Shown here one piece after another: positions 27,171-34,892 of a DNA stretch of 64,000 bases; position 1 is the stretch's first letter; every line of letters starts with the position of its first letter. This DNA comes from Erythrobacter colymbi. GTDB lineage: Bacteria > Pseudomonadota > Alphaproteobacteria > Sphingomonadales > Sphingomonadaceae. The stretch is from assembly GCF_002155685.1 (NCBI RefSeq), contig NZ_MUYK01000001.1:310001-374000 (forward strand), read 5' to 3'. The position numbers and the translations under genes were made by a program. The notes under the pieces were generated by a model. That model was not told the origin of the DNA. It worked only from the letters and a program-made list of their open reading frames with translations, and did no database searches.

Positions 27171-28064
27171 TTACCCCCGCTCCTCGAACATGCCTTCGAT
27201 CATGTCCTGCAATCCCGCGTCGAAGCGCGCCAGCACCGGCCAGTTGCCGACGACTTCGTAGTGGGTGACGAGACTCTGCCCGTCCCAGCGGTGGAGGGCG
27301 TAGGCGGGCGGCTCGGCGGTGATCAGCGCGCGGCCGTCGGGCAGGGCGGGGTCGATCCCCGTGAGGTCGAGCGAGGCCTGCGGCGCGACCGAGGGGGTCA
27401 CGCCAAGCGGGATGCCCGCAAAGCTTGTGCCGATCTGGCGGTGGAGATGCCCGCAATGCAGCGCGAGCACCTGCTTCTGCCCCTCCAGCACCGCCGCGAG
27501 CCGCGCGATCCATTGCTCGTCGGGGGCGGGGTCCATCCAGTCGATCCCCGAGATCACCGGCGGATGGTGCATGAACACCAGCGTCGGGGTGTCGGGCGCC
27601 TCGGCCAGCCGCTCCGCCAGCCAGCGCGCGCGCGCCTCGCAGAAAGCGCCGCCGTGACGGCCGGGCTCGAGCGTGTCGAGGCAGATGATCCTGAGGCCCA
27701 TCCCCGCATCGGTCACATGGTGCAGGAAACCGCCCCCGGCCAGGACAACGCGGGGGAAGGCAGCGACCAGCGATGCGCGGTCATCGTGGTTGCCGACCAG
27801 CGGCAGCACCGGAATGCCGCATTCGGCGACCAGCGCGGCCGCGGTGGCGAAGCTGGCCGCATCGCCATGCTCGGTAATGTCGCCCGAGAGCACCAGCCAG
27901 TCGGGCCGGTTCGGCCCCTCGACCAGCCGCTCCAGCGCGGCGCGGAAGCGGACGAGGTTGGGCTCCTCCACTCCGCCGCCCGAGGGACCGAAACCGACGT
28001 GGATGTCGGTGATCTGGGCGATCAGCACCGCGCGGCGGGCGGGCAAAGCGGAGTGTGCGACCAT
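27171..28064 (-). CDS. CpdA-like class III metallophosphoesterase (probable cyclic nucleotide phosphodiesterase)
   Basis: A 297-residue cytoplasmic protein with all calcineurin-like metal ligand motifs in order: TDIHVG (D-x-H), SGDIT (GD), VGNHDD (GNHD), FMHHPP (H) and CGHLHRQ (GHxH). Overall length and motif spacing fit the class III cNMP phosphodiesterase (CpdA/Rv0805) group. It is the last gene of a four-gene minus-strand operon, 4 nt after the FHA-decaheme gene. The first gene of that operon encodes two cNMP-binding domains, so hydrolysis of cAMP as a feedback on that protein is plausible. Metallophosphoesterases of this clade can act on other phosphodiesters, so the substrate is inferred. 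Confidence 0.88.
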   Translation of the reverse strand: MVAHSALPARRAVLIAQITDIHVGFGPSGGGVEEPNLVRFRAALERLVEGPNRPDWLVLSGDITEHGDAASFATAAALVAECGIPVLPLVGNHDDRASLVAAFPRVVLAGGGFLHHVTDAGMGLRIICLDTLEPGRHGGAFCEARARWLAERLAEAPDTPTLVFMHHPPVISGIDWMDPAPDEQWIARLAAVLEGQKQVLALHCGHLHRQIGTSFAGIPLGVTPSVAPQASLDLTGIDPALPDGRALITAEPPAYALHRWDGQSLVTHYEVVGNWPVLARFDAGLQDMIEGMFEERG

Positions 28065-28068
28065 GCTC

Positions 28069-29862
28069 TCACTTCCTCATCTGGGCCACCTTTGCAGGCG
28101 GCGGAGTGGCGACGGGGAGAGGAGGCGGACGGTAATGAGGCGCGGGGCCCTTCTGCTGCCACTGCCCTGAGGGGACGTGGTAGGCGTGGCACATCGCGCA
28201 ATCGGAGGGCACGATCTTCTTGGTCTTCACGGCGCTCGCGCCGAGGTGGCACGTGCGGCAGCTCTTGAGATCGGGCATCAACAGGTCGCTCGCCGCCTTC
28301 GATGTGGTGGCGGCGTGGCAATCGGTGCATTCCTGCTTCTTGTGCGCCTCGTGATTGAAATAGCCCGAGGACAGGAAGCGGTCGGGGAAGTTCACCGGCA
28401 TCAGATCGGCCTGCCCGCTCGGCCCGGTGGTGGGCAGGTGGCACTCGGTGCACACCCCGCCGGTGCTGAGCGCGTTGGAGATGCCGATATAGGCGCGCAC
28501 CGGACGGCCAAAATCCGCGCGATAGGGCGAGGCGCTGCCAAGCTGCCCGGGCCGCTGGCGTCCCGGCGCGAGCGCCGGGCGCGGGCCGGTGCTGATCTTG
28601 GCCAGATCCTCGGCCAGGTGCTTCAGGTCGCCGTGGCGCAGCTTGGTAAAGCCGCCCCCGGCAATCCGCCCCGAGACGAGGCTGTGACACGCTTCGCAGG
28701 ATTGCTCCATGTTCACCTCCTTGAAGGAGATGCGGTCGGCGGTCAGCACATGGCAATCCGCGCATTCGAGGGGCTTGCCATATTGCTTCAGGCTGACGGC
28801 CATGCGCGCCGCGCCGCCGCGCGCGTTCATGTGGACATCGTGCGGGAACTTGAGGCCCGAGCGTTCGACCGGCACCGTCCCTGGCGCCGCACGCACCGGC
28901 TTGGCCGCGCCGAAGCTCGCGAAATAGAGCGGGCGGAACTGCGGGTGGGCCTTGCCGAAATCATGCGCATTGGCGAGCTGCGTGTCGGTCAGGCGGGTGT
29001 CGAGGCTGTCGTGGCAGTTGGAACAGAAGGCCTCGTTCCCTGAGGCCGTGCGCACCGGGCCTTCGTGCTCCGAATGGCAGGATACGCAGCCGAGCGGCCC
29101 TTCCTTGCCGAGGCTCTCGCCGATCTTCCACTGGATCGCATCCCCCGCCGACAGCGCAGGCATCCCCTTGGCGAGGCGGCCCATCGGCGCGTGATCGCCG
29201 GTGTCCTTGTGGCACGACAGGCAGGTCTCGTCCTGCACGCTTTCGAAGGCGTTGACGTGGCAGCTTTCGCAATTGTTCTCGAGGCTGTGGTGCTTCAGCG
29301 ACAGCTCGCCCGAGGTCCACGCGCTGTCCATCAGCACCACGCCGGGTGTCTTGCCGGTGGGATCGGGCTTGGCGGGGGTGCGGAGCAGGTGGCTGGCGAC
29401 CGGAACCATCAGCAGCATCAGCAGGATCGCGCCCGCCAGCGCCCAGCTCATCGCGCGCTTGGAGGGCAGCACGCTCGCGAGCGCGAAGCCGCGCAGGGCA
29501 TCGTGCTTGCCCTCGTCCTCGGCGACCTGGCGGATGGTGACGGCGATCTGCTCGCCCTCACGCGTGACCACCAGCCTTGCGCTGCCCAGCGCGATCTCGC
29601 CGCCGGTGCGCGGGTCGATCGTGCCCTCGGTGACCACGGCTCCATCGAGCCCGAAGCCGAGCGTGCCGAGCGCGGTGACGCTCACCATGCCATCGGGCAG
29701 GGCATCGATCAGGATGTGGTGCTGCTCGACCGCGAGGTCAGCCAGGTGGATGTCGTTCTCTGCCGCGCGGCCGACGGTGAGCGTGGGCGCGGGGCTCGGC
29801 CGCTCGCGCCGGATCTCGCGGCCGCTGGCGGTGATGTCGAGCGTGCGGATCAGGAAGGTCAT
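28069..29862 (-). CDS. FHA-like domain, single TM helix and periplasmic decaheme cytochrome c
   Basis: A 597-residue protein. ATG 29862 is chosen because the upstream gene ends at 29873. Residues ~25-100 are an FHA-like domain (GRAAENDIHLADLAVEQHH): the GR and His are kept, but the pThr-contacting Ser-Arg of the usual V-S-R-x-H box is Glu-Gln, so canonical phosphothreonine binding is doubtful. Residues 139-160 are a TM helix (SWALAGAILLMLLMVPVA). The periplasmic part carries ten CXXCH motifs: CESCH, CLSCH, CVSCH, CSNCH, CADCH, CEACH, CTECH, CTDCH, CRTCH, CAMCH, resembling the cytochrome c3/c7 and NapC-related class. It likely takes electrons from the b-type cytochrome encoded 10 nt upstream. 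The end is Pro-rich. Confidence 0.88.
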   Translation of the reverse strand: MTFLIRTLDITASGREIRRERPSPAPTLTVGRAAENDIHLADLAVEQHHILIDALPDGMVSVTALGTLGFGLDGAVVTEGTIDPRTGGEIALGSARLVVTREGEQIAVTIRQVAEDEGKHDALRGFALASVLPSKRAMSWALAGAILLMLLMVPVASHLLRTPAKPDPTGKTPGVVLMDSAWTSGELSLKHHSLENNCESCHVNAFESVQDETCLSCHKDTGDHAPMGRLAKGMPALSAGDAIQWKIGESLGKEGPLGCVSCHSEHEGPVRTASGNEAFCSNCHDSLDTRLTDTQLANAHDFGKAHPQFRPLYFASFGAAKPVRAAPGTVPVERSGLKFPHDVHMNARGGAARMAVSLKQYGKPLECADCHVLTADRISFKEVNMEQSCEACHSLVSGRIAGGGFTKLRHGDLKHLAEDLAKISTGPRPALAPGRQRPGQLGSASPYRADFGRPVRAYIGISNALSTGGVCTECHLPTTGPSGQADLMPVNFPDRFLSSGYFNHEAHKKQECTDCHAATTSKAASDLLMPDLKSCRTCHLGASAVKTKKIVPSDCAMCHAYHVPSGQWQQKGPAPHYRPPPLPVATPPPAKVAQMRK

Positions 29863-29872
29863 CGCCGCGCGC

Positions 29873-30736
29873 TCACCAGTAGTAGAACACGCTGATGACA
29901 TGCGCGGTCAGCGCCGCGATCAATGCCATGGTGAGGGGCACGTGGAGGAACAGCCACACTTCCAGCGCCGCACGGATGCGCAGCGCCTCGCGCAGCTGGC
30001 CGAGCTGGGCAAGGCGCTTCTCGAGCAGGGCACGCACGCGCTGTTCGGCCTCGCTGTCACCCGCCATACCCTTGCGCGCGCGGGCGGTGGCGCAGCCGGG
30101 GTAACGCCCCGTGAGCCGCGCGAGGAGGCCGCCGGCAAAGGGGCTCTGCTTCAGCGCGGCGAGCACCAGATCGGCCTCGTCGCGGGCGAGCGGCTGGGCG
30201 GCGCTTTCAAGCTGACGGTCGAGCGCGGTCAGCGCGTCGAGCATCTGCGCGCGGGTCATCTCGCGGCGGTTGTCGGACATGCGCGCGGGGAGGACGGCAT
30301 AGACCACCACGCCGTAGATGCCCGTCGCGATCACCAGCAGCATCAGCACATAGGCGAGCGTGTGGACGTTCCAGCCGATCTGGAAGCCGGTGTGGAGCGT
30401 GCCCACCACCACCAGCGACAGGCCGAGATAGACGTGCGCGCTCGTCCATGCCTTGAGGCTCCATGCGCCCGGATTGATGCGGCGCTTCCGGACGCCGAGC
30501 ATCGTCAGCCACAGGATCAACCCGAGGCCGATGGTCCCCAGCGTATAGCCGTACCACGTGCCGCCATTGGGGCGCGGTTGCTGGTCGATCAGGGCATAGC
30601 CCAGCGCCGATGCGCCGCTCAGCAGCAGCGCGATCCACAGCCAGCGGAAGCCCTTGTGCCGGAGGAAGCTGACGTGATCGGAATCGCGGCGCTTTTCCGC
30701 CTCGCGGAAACGGCTGCGGCTGGCGGGCGCGTTCAT
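29873..30736 (-). CDS. b-type cytochrome-like integral membrane protein
   Basis: A 287-residue protein, start ATG 30736 overlapping the preceding stop by 4 nt. About five TM helices: residues ~30-50, ~60-80, a pair at ~95-145, and one at the C terminus (VWLFLHVPLTMALIAALTAH). Histidines placed for heme b ligation occur in AHVYLGLS, GTLHTGFQ, WNVHTLAY, FLHVPLT and TAHVISVF. A ~100-residue charged, helical cytoplasmic loop separates the last helix. The pattern recalls cytochrome b561/ferric-reductase-like membrane anchors. In this operon it would pass electrons from the cytoplasmic flavin/Fe-S protein to the membrane-anchored decaheme protein. Heme binding is inferred from His positions. Confidence 0.78.
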   Translation of the reverse strand: MNAPASRSRFREAEKRRDSDHVSFLRHKGFRWLWIALLLSGASALGYALIDQQPRPNGGTWYGYTLGTIGLGLILWLTMLGVRKRRINPGAWSLKAWTSAHVYLGLSLVVVGTLHTGFQIGWNVHTLAYVLMLLVIATGIYGVVVYAVLPARMSDNRREMTRAQMLDALTALDRQLESAAQPLARDEADLVLAALKQSPFAGGLLARLTGRYPGCATARARKGMAGDSEAEQRVRALLEKRLAQLGQLREALRIRAALEVWLFLHVPLTMALIAALTAHVISVFYYW

Positions 30737-33186
30737 TCCGCGTCCTCGGCAAGCTTGGTGTAGGTCAGGAACTTCTCGGGGCTGACGCGGATCGCGGCGC
30801 CGGTGGGGCAGGCGCGCACGCAGGCCGGGCCGCCGTCGATCCTGGCGCACATGTCGCACTTCACCGCCAGCTTGGCTTCGGGCAGGGCCTGCTTCTTCGC
30901 TTCCGACTTGCGCCAGCCATAGGGCGCTTCGCCCGGGCCGGGGCCCTTGCCGAACAGCATCCACTGGAGGAGCGAAGGCTTCTTCGGCGGCTTCGCATCC
31001 ATCCGGATCACGCCGTAGGGGCAGTTGCGCTGGCAATTGCCGCATCCGATGCAGGTCTCGTCGATGAAGACCTCGCCGTCCGGCCCGCGCTTGATCGCGT
31101 TGGGCGGGCAATCGGCCATGCAGTGCGGGTGTTCGCAGTGGCGGCAGGAGGTGGGCACGTGGAGGTGGGCGTAGGTCCGCCCCGCCTCGCGGTCGAGCCG
31201 CGAGAGGCCGTCATGGCTATCGGCGCAGGCCTTCTCGCAATTGTCGCAGCCGATGCACAGCTTCTCGTCGATCAGCAGCACGTCGGTCGCCTCGCCGATG
31301 CCGTTGTCGACGAGGAACTGCGCGGTCTGCGAATACATGTCGACCACGCCCGAGAAGCTGCCCTTCTGCCCCTCGATGAAGGCATTGGTGGCGCGCCGCG
31401 CGGTCATTTCGCTCAGAGCCTTGTCGCGCAGGACGGGGTTCGCCGCGAGGAAGGCGAGGAAGGCTTCGCCCGGCAGGCGGATCACCTCGGACTTGATCGC
31501 CGCCTTGACCGTGGCGACGCGCTGCGAGCCGTCGATCACCGCCATCTCGCCAAAATAGCTTCCGGCGGGCAGGTAGGAGAGGAACACCGGCCGCTCGCCG
31601 ATCTGCTTCTCGACGATCATCGAGCCCGAGCGGACGATGTAGACGTCCTTGTCCTCGGCCCCCTCGGTCACGATCACCTGTCCCGCGCGGGCCTGCACCA
31701 GCTCGGCGCTGGCGACGAGCGGGGCGACATCGGACTTGGTGATGCCCGGGCCGAACATCTGGAGCAGCTGGCGCTCGATCGCGATGGCATTGACCGCGCG
31801 CGCCGCCCCGGGCGAGGTCGCGAGCAGCTTCAGCGCCGCCATGCGCGGCAGTTCGAGCGCGACGACCGGCTCGGCCGCGCGGATCGTCGCGCCTCGCCGG
31901 CGGCCCGAGATCAGGCCGACCTCGCCGAAGATCGAGCCCTGTTCGATGCCGACGGTGATCGAGGGATCGGCCGGGTTCACCTCGACCGCGACCGAGCCCT
32001 CGGCAATCGCGAACATCGAGGAGCCGGGGTCGTTGCGGCGGAAGATCACCTGGCCGGGCTCGTAGGCGTGACAGGTCGAATCGAGCATCAGCTCGCGCAG
32101 CTGGAGCACCGACAGGTCGGCCAGCACGCCGACATTGCCGCCGAACACCGCCAGCCACTCCTCGACGCTGCGCTTGCCCGGAAGCGCGGCGAACTTGGCG
32201 GCGAGCAGCGGCTCGTCGGCGGGCTTCAGGTCACGGTTCCCGGCGAGGAACTCGATCACGTCATAGCCCTGGTTCATGCAGTGCTTGATCAGCGGATAGC
32301 CCGCGAGCGCGCCGATCACGTGGATGCCGGGGGTGGTGGTCTCGAACTCGGGCGAGAGCTTGGGGAAGCTGCCCGGCTCGGGGCTGGAGAACTCGATCCC
32401 CATAGCTTCCACAAAGCCGCGCGGGGGCTGCGATCCGGTGCGCGCGATGATGCGGTCGCAGCGGATCGCTTCCTGCCCGTCACGGGTGTTGAGGAGGAGC
32501 TCACCGTCACGCACTTCCGCAGGCTCGGTCTCGCGGCGGACGATCACCCGCCCCTCGCGCTCGGCCTCTTCCAGCAGCGCGACGTTGGCCGCCTTGGCGC
32601 GGGCGAAATCGGCCGAGCGGTTGAGGATCGTCACCACGTTGCGCTGCGCCGGATCGGCGGCGAGGCCCAGAGCGTTCTCGATCCCCGCATCGCCCGATCC
32701 GATGACGGTGATGTGCTCGTCGAAATACTCGCCCGGATCATCCAGCTGGTACTGGATCAGCGGCGAATCCGCGCCCGGGCAGCGCAGGCGGTTGGGGTTG
32801 CCCTGCGTGCCGATGGCGAGCACGATATTGGCCGCCTCCACCACCTCGCCCCCGCGCAGGTGGATGCGGAACGCGCCCTTCGCGCCTTCGACCTTCACCA
32901 CCTCGGCATTGAGCTTCACGTTGACCTTGTGCCCGGCGATCTGCTCGTCCCACCGGCCGAGGATCGTCTCGCGCTTGCCCGCCTCGAAATCGATGTCAGA
33001 GCGCAGCACCAGATTGGAGGGCGTCGCCATGACGTGCTTGCCCTTCTGGTACTTGAAGATCGTGTCCGAGAGGTGGTCGGTCTTCTCGATCAGCACATGG
33101 CTCATGCCAAGCGCCGCCGCTCGCGCGGCCGCGCTGAGGCCCGCTGGCCCTGAACCGACGATGGCGACCTGGAATACCCCCGTCAC
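30733..33186 (-). CDS. FAD-dependent oxidoreductase with two cNMP-binding domains and a four-cluster ferredoxin domain
   Basis: An 817-residue soluble protein; GTG start at 33186 with AGAGGGG upstream. Residues 1-330 are a two-dinucleotide-fold flavoprotein (GSGPAG at 11-16 for FAD, GSGDAG at 163-168 for NAD(P)H), thioredoxin-reductase-like but without the redox CxxC. Residues ~355-470 and ~480-600 are two cyclic-nucleotide-binding (Crp-type) domains (GSIFGEVGLISGRRRGATIR; GSYFGEMAVIDGSQRVATVK). The C terminus is a DmsB/HybA-like ferredoxin unit with four Cys groups: CIGCDNCEKAC, CRHCEHPHCMADCP, CIGCGNCQRNCP, and CDMC...CVRACP, sufficient for four [4Fe-4S] clusters. First gene of the minus-strand operon. 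Predicted NAD(P)H-linked electron entry point gated by cyclic nucleotide. Confidence 0.92.
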   Translation of the reverse strand: MTGVFQVAIVGSGPAGLSAAARAAALGMSHVLIEKTDHLSDTIFKYQKGKHVMATPSNLVLRSDIDFEAGKRETILGRWDEQIAGHKVNVKLNAEVVKVEGAKGAFRIHLRGGEVVEAANIVLAIGTQGNPNRLRCPGADSPLIQYQLDDPGEYFDEHITVIGSGDAGIENALGLAADPAQRNVVTILNRSADFARAKAANVALLEEAEREGRVIVRRETEPAEVRDGELLLNTRDGQEAIRCDRIIARTGSQPPRGFVEAMGIEFSSPEPGSFPKLSPEFETTTPGIHVIGALAGYPLIKHCMNQGYDVIEFLAGNRDLKPADEPLLAAKFAALPGKRSVEEWLAVFGGNVGVLADLSVLQLRELMLDSTCHAYEPGQVIFRRNDPGSSMFAIAEGSVAVEVNPADPSITVGIEQGSIFGEVGLISGRRRGATIRAAEPVVALELPRMAALKLLATSPGAARAVNAIAIERQLLQMFGPGITKSDVAPLVASAELVQARAGQVIVTEGAEDKDVYIVRSGSMIVEKQIGERPVFLSYLPAGSYFGEMAVIDGSQRVATVKAAIKSEVIRLPGEAFLAFLAANPVLRDKALSEMTARRATNAFIEGQKGSFSGVVDMYSQTAQFLVDNGIGEATDVLLIDEKLCIGCDNCEKACADSHDGLSRLDREAGRTYAHLHVPTSCRHCEHPHCMADCPPNAIKRGPDGEVFIDETCIGCGNCQRNCPYGVIRMDAKPPKKPSLLQWMLFGKGPGPGEAPYGWRKSEAKKQALPEAKLAVKCDMCARIDGGPACVRACPTGAAIRVSPEKFLTYTKLAEDAE

Positions 33187-33211
33187 CTATCCAAACCCCT
33201 CTTGCGGATAG
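33187..33211. promoter_or_regulatory. inverted repeat directly upstream of the FAD/cNMP gene
   Basis: CTATCC (33187-33192) and GGATAG (33206-33211) form 6-bp arms around 13 bp, overlapping the leader and ribosome-binding site of the minus-strand operon. It could be an operator or a translational hairpin. The rest of the 110-bp divergent gap to 33297 shows no FNR box. Confidence 0.35.
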
Positions 33212-33296
33212 AATGTGCCCGCCGCACCTTAGCCAAAAGCAGCCCCGATGCCAGAGCGAATTGCCCGCAAATCCGGAGGATGCTAGCGCTTGGTGC

Positions 33297-34244
33297 ATGG
33301 CAACCGAACAAACGCAAAAGCCCGCCGGATCATCGCGCGCGGGGCTGGTCCTGCTGGGCGCGGCGCTGCTGCTGGCGGCAGGCTCGATCGGCTACAACGT
33401 GATGGGCGGCGGCGGCGATGACGCGCCCGAAGCGGCGGCGGACGGCGCGCCCACCATCGAGCAACTGCGCGCCAAGGCCGAGGCTTCGACCACCGATGCC
33501 GGCCCGTGGGGCGACCTTGCCTTCGCCTATTTCGGGCAGGGGCAATACAAGGAGGCAGCCGAGGCCTATCGCCGCGCGGTCCAGATCGCGCCGGGCGAGG
33601 CGGTGTTATGGTCGGCGCTGGGGGAATCGCTGGTGCTCTCGAGCCAGCGCGACCCGCTGCCGCCCGAGGCGCTGGCAGCCTTCGAGAAGGCGGTCTCGCT
33701 CGATCCGGACGATCCGCGCGCGCGCTATTTCCTCGCCGCAAAGAAGGACCTCGACAAGGATCACGAGGGCGCGATTGCCGCATGGCTCGACCTGCTCGCC
33801 GACAGCCCGCAGGGCGCGCCGTGGGAAGCGGACCTCGTGCGCACGATCGAGCAGGTCGGCAAGATGAACAGCATCGATGTCGCTGCGCGCATCGCCAAGG
33901 CACAGAGCGCGCGCAAGCCCGCGCTGGTCGCCCCGGGATCGGGCGCGGTGGCGGGCGATCAGGCCTCCGCAAACCTGCGCGGCCCGAGCGCGGCCGATGT
34001 TGCCGCGGCGAGCGCGATGAAACCCAGCGAACAGCGCCAGATGGCCGAAGGCATGGTCGCACAGCTCGAGGAGCGGCTGAAGAAGGAACCCAAGAACCTC
34101 GACGGCTGGGCGATGCTGATCCGCAGCCGCATGACGCTGGGCGAACCGGCCAAGGCCAAGGCTGCGCTCGAAGCGGCGGTCAAGGCCAACCCCGGCAGCG
34201 CAGCGCAGCTGCGCGAACAGGCGGCGGCGCTGGGGGTCAACTAG
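33297..34244 (+). CDS. CcmI/CycH-like TPR protein for cytochrome c maturation
   Basis: A 315-residue protein. One N-terminal TM helix (residues ~15-35, GLVLLGAALLLAAGSIGYNV) is followed by periplasmic TPR repeats (DLAFAYFGQGQYKEAAEAYR; RAVQIAPGEAVLWSALGESL; AFEKAVSLDPDDPRARYFLA) and a C-terminal TPR (AKAKAALEAAVKANP). This is the arrangement of the CcmI C-terminal (NrfG-like) region, which presents apocytochrome c to the heme lyase. No CcmI-type N-terminal two-TM module is present, so it is the single-TM CycH/NrfG form. It lies divergent from the multiheme operon, a sensible position for a maturation factor serving ~25 c-type hemes. A general TPR role cannot be excluded. Confidence 0.72.
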   Translation: MATEQTQKPAGSSRAGLVLLGAALLLAAGSIGYNVMGGGGDDAPEAAADGAPTIEQLRAKAEASTTDAGPWGDLAFAYFGQGQYKEAAEAYRRAVQIAPGEAVLWSALGESLVLSSQRDPLPPEALAAFEKAVSLDPDDPRARYFLAAKKDLDKDHEGAIAAWLDLLADSPQGAPWEADLVRTIEQVGKMNSIDVAARIAKAQSARKPALVAPGSGAVAGDQASANLRGPSAADVAAASAMKPSEQRQMAEGMVAQLEERLKKEPKNLDGWAMLIRSRMTLGEPAKAKAALEAAVKANPGSAAQLREQAAALGVN

Positions 34245-34808
34245 TTGGCGTCGGCGAATATCGCCATCGATGCCTTCGCTCGGCAGTTCCAGCCGGTCGA
34301 GGGCGGCTACCTTTACTACCCCTCGAAGCACGCGGGCGGAAAGCTGGTCACGGCCGGAGAATATGCCGCGCTGCTGGAGGGCTGGCGCAGCAGGTGCGGG
34401 CTGGCCGGGCAGATCAAGATTGTCGGCATGGTCATGGCCGTGGTCTTTCTCCATACGCTGCTGAAGCTCGTCCTGAACCTGCCGGACTGGTCGGATCATG
34501 CCGTATCGGCGCTCTGCCTTGTCATGGTGATCGGCTGGATCCTGCCGGCCTCCGCCGCGCCGCGCCGCCTCGTCAAAGACCGGCCCGATGTCACGCCCCC
34601 GCGCACGACGTCCGATGTGAAGCGCGATGCCCGCAGGCTGATCGGCTGGCCGGTGATCGGGGGCACGCTGGCCTTGTCCGGACTGGGCTTCGCCAGTGCC
34701 CTGACGGCGCCCGAGCAGACCGTGACGTGGTGGCTGTGGACCCTCGGCAGCGGCGCGTTGTTCAGTGCCTACCTGTGGATCGCCGTCCGCAAATGGCAGG
34801 ACGGCTGA
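34245..34808 (+). CDS. multi-pass membrane protein, unknown function
   Basis: 187 residues beginning at TTG 34245, directly abutting the preceding stop; GGGGG lies ~9 nt upstream inside the CcmI-like gene, which favours translational coupling. Four hydrophobic helices: ~60-80 (IVGMVMAVVFLHTLLKLVL), ~87-105, ~130-150 and ~160-180. The soluble N terminus (AFARQFQPVEGGYLYYPSKH) is conserved in appearance but not recognised. No catalytic motif seen. Ends just before a bidirectional terminator. Confidence 0.65.
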   Translation: MASANIAIDAFARQFQPVEGGYLYYPSKHAGGKLVTAGEYAALLEGWRSRCGLAGQIKIVGMVMAVVFLHTLLKLVLNLPDWSDHAVSALCLVMVIGWILPASAAPRRLVKDRPDVTPPRTTSDVKRDARRLIGWPVIGGTLALSGLGFASALTAPEQTVTWWLWTLGSGALFSAYLWIAVRKWQDG

Positions 34809-34837
34809 GGGGCGGGCGAGACGCCGCGCGCGCAAGC

Positions 34838-34872
34838 AAAAAGGGCCGCACCCTGCGGCGCGGCCCTTCCTT
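34838..34872. terminator. bidirectional rho-independent terminator
   Basis: AAGGGCCGC (34841-34849) pairs with GCGGCCCTT (34860-34868) around a 10-nt loop, with AAAA before and TT-rich sequence after. It lies between convergent genes ending at 34808 and 34893. Confidence 0.85.
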
Positions 34873-34892
34873 CTAGTCTTGCGGCATCAGCC

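Noticed and set aside
27083..27268. Short plus-strand frame within the REP-like region
   Set aside because: It runs through the inverted repeat into the antisense of the phosphodiesterase gene and has no coding signature.
30733..33186. Thioredoxin reductase identity
   Set aside because: FAD/NAD folds fit, but the CxxC active-site disulfide is missing and cNMP and ferredoxin domains are attached.
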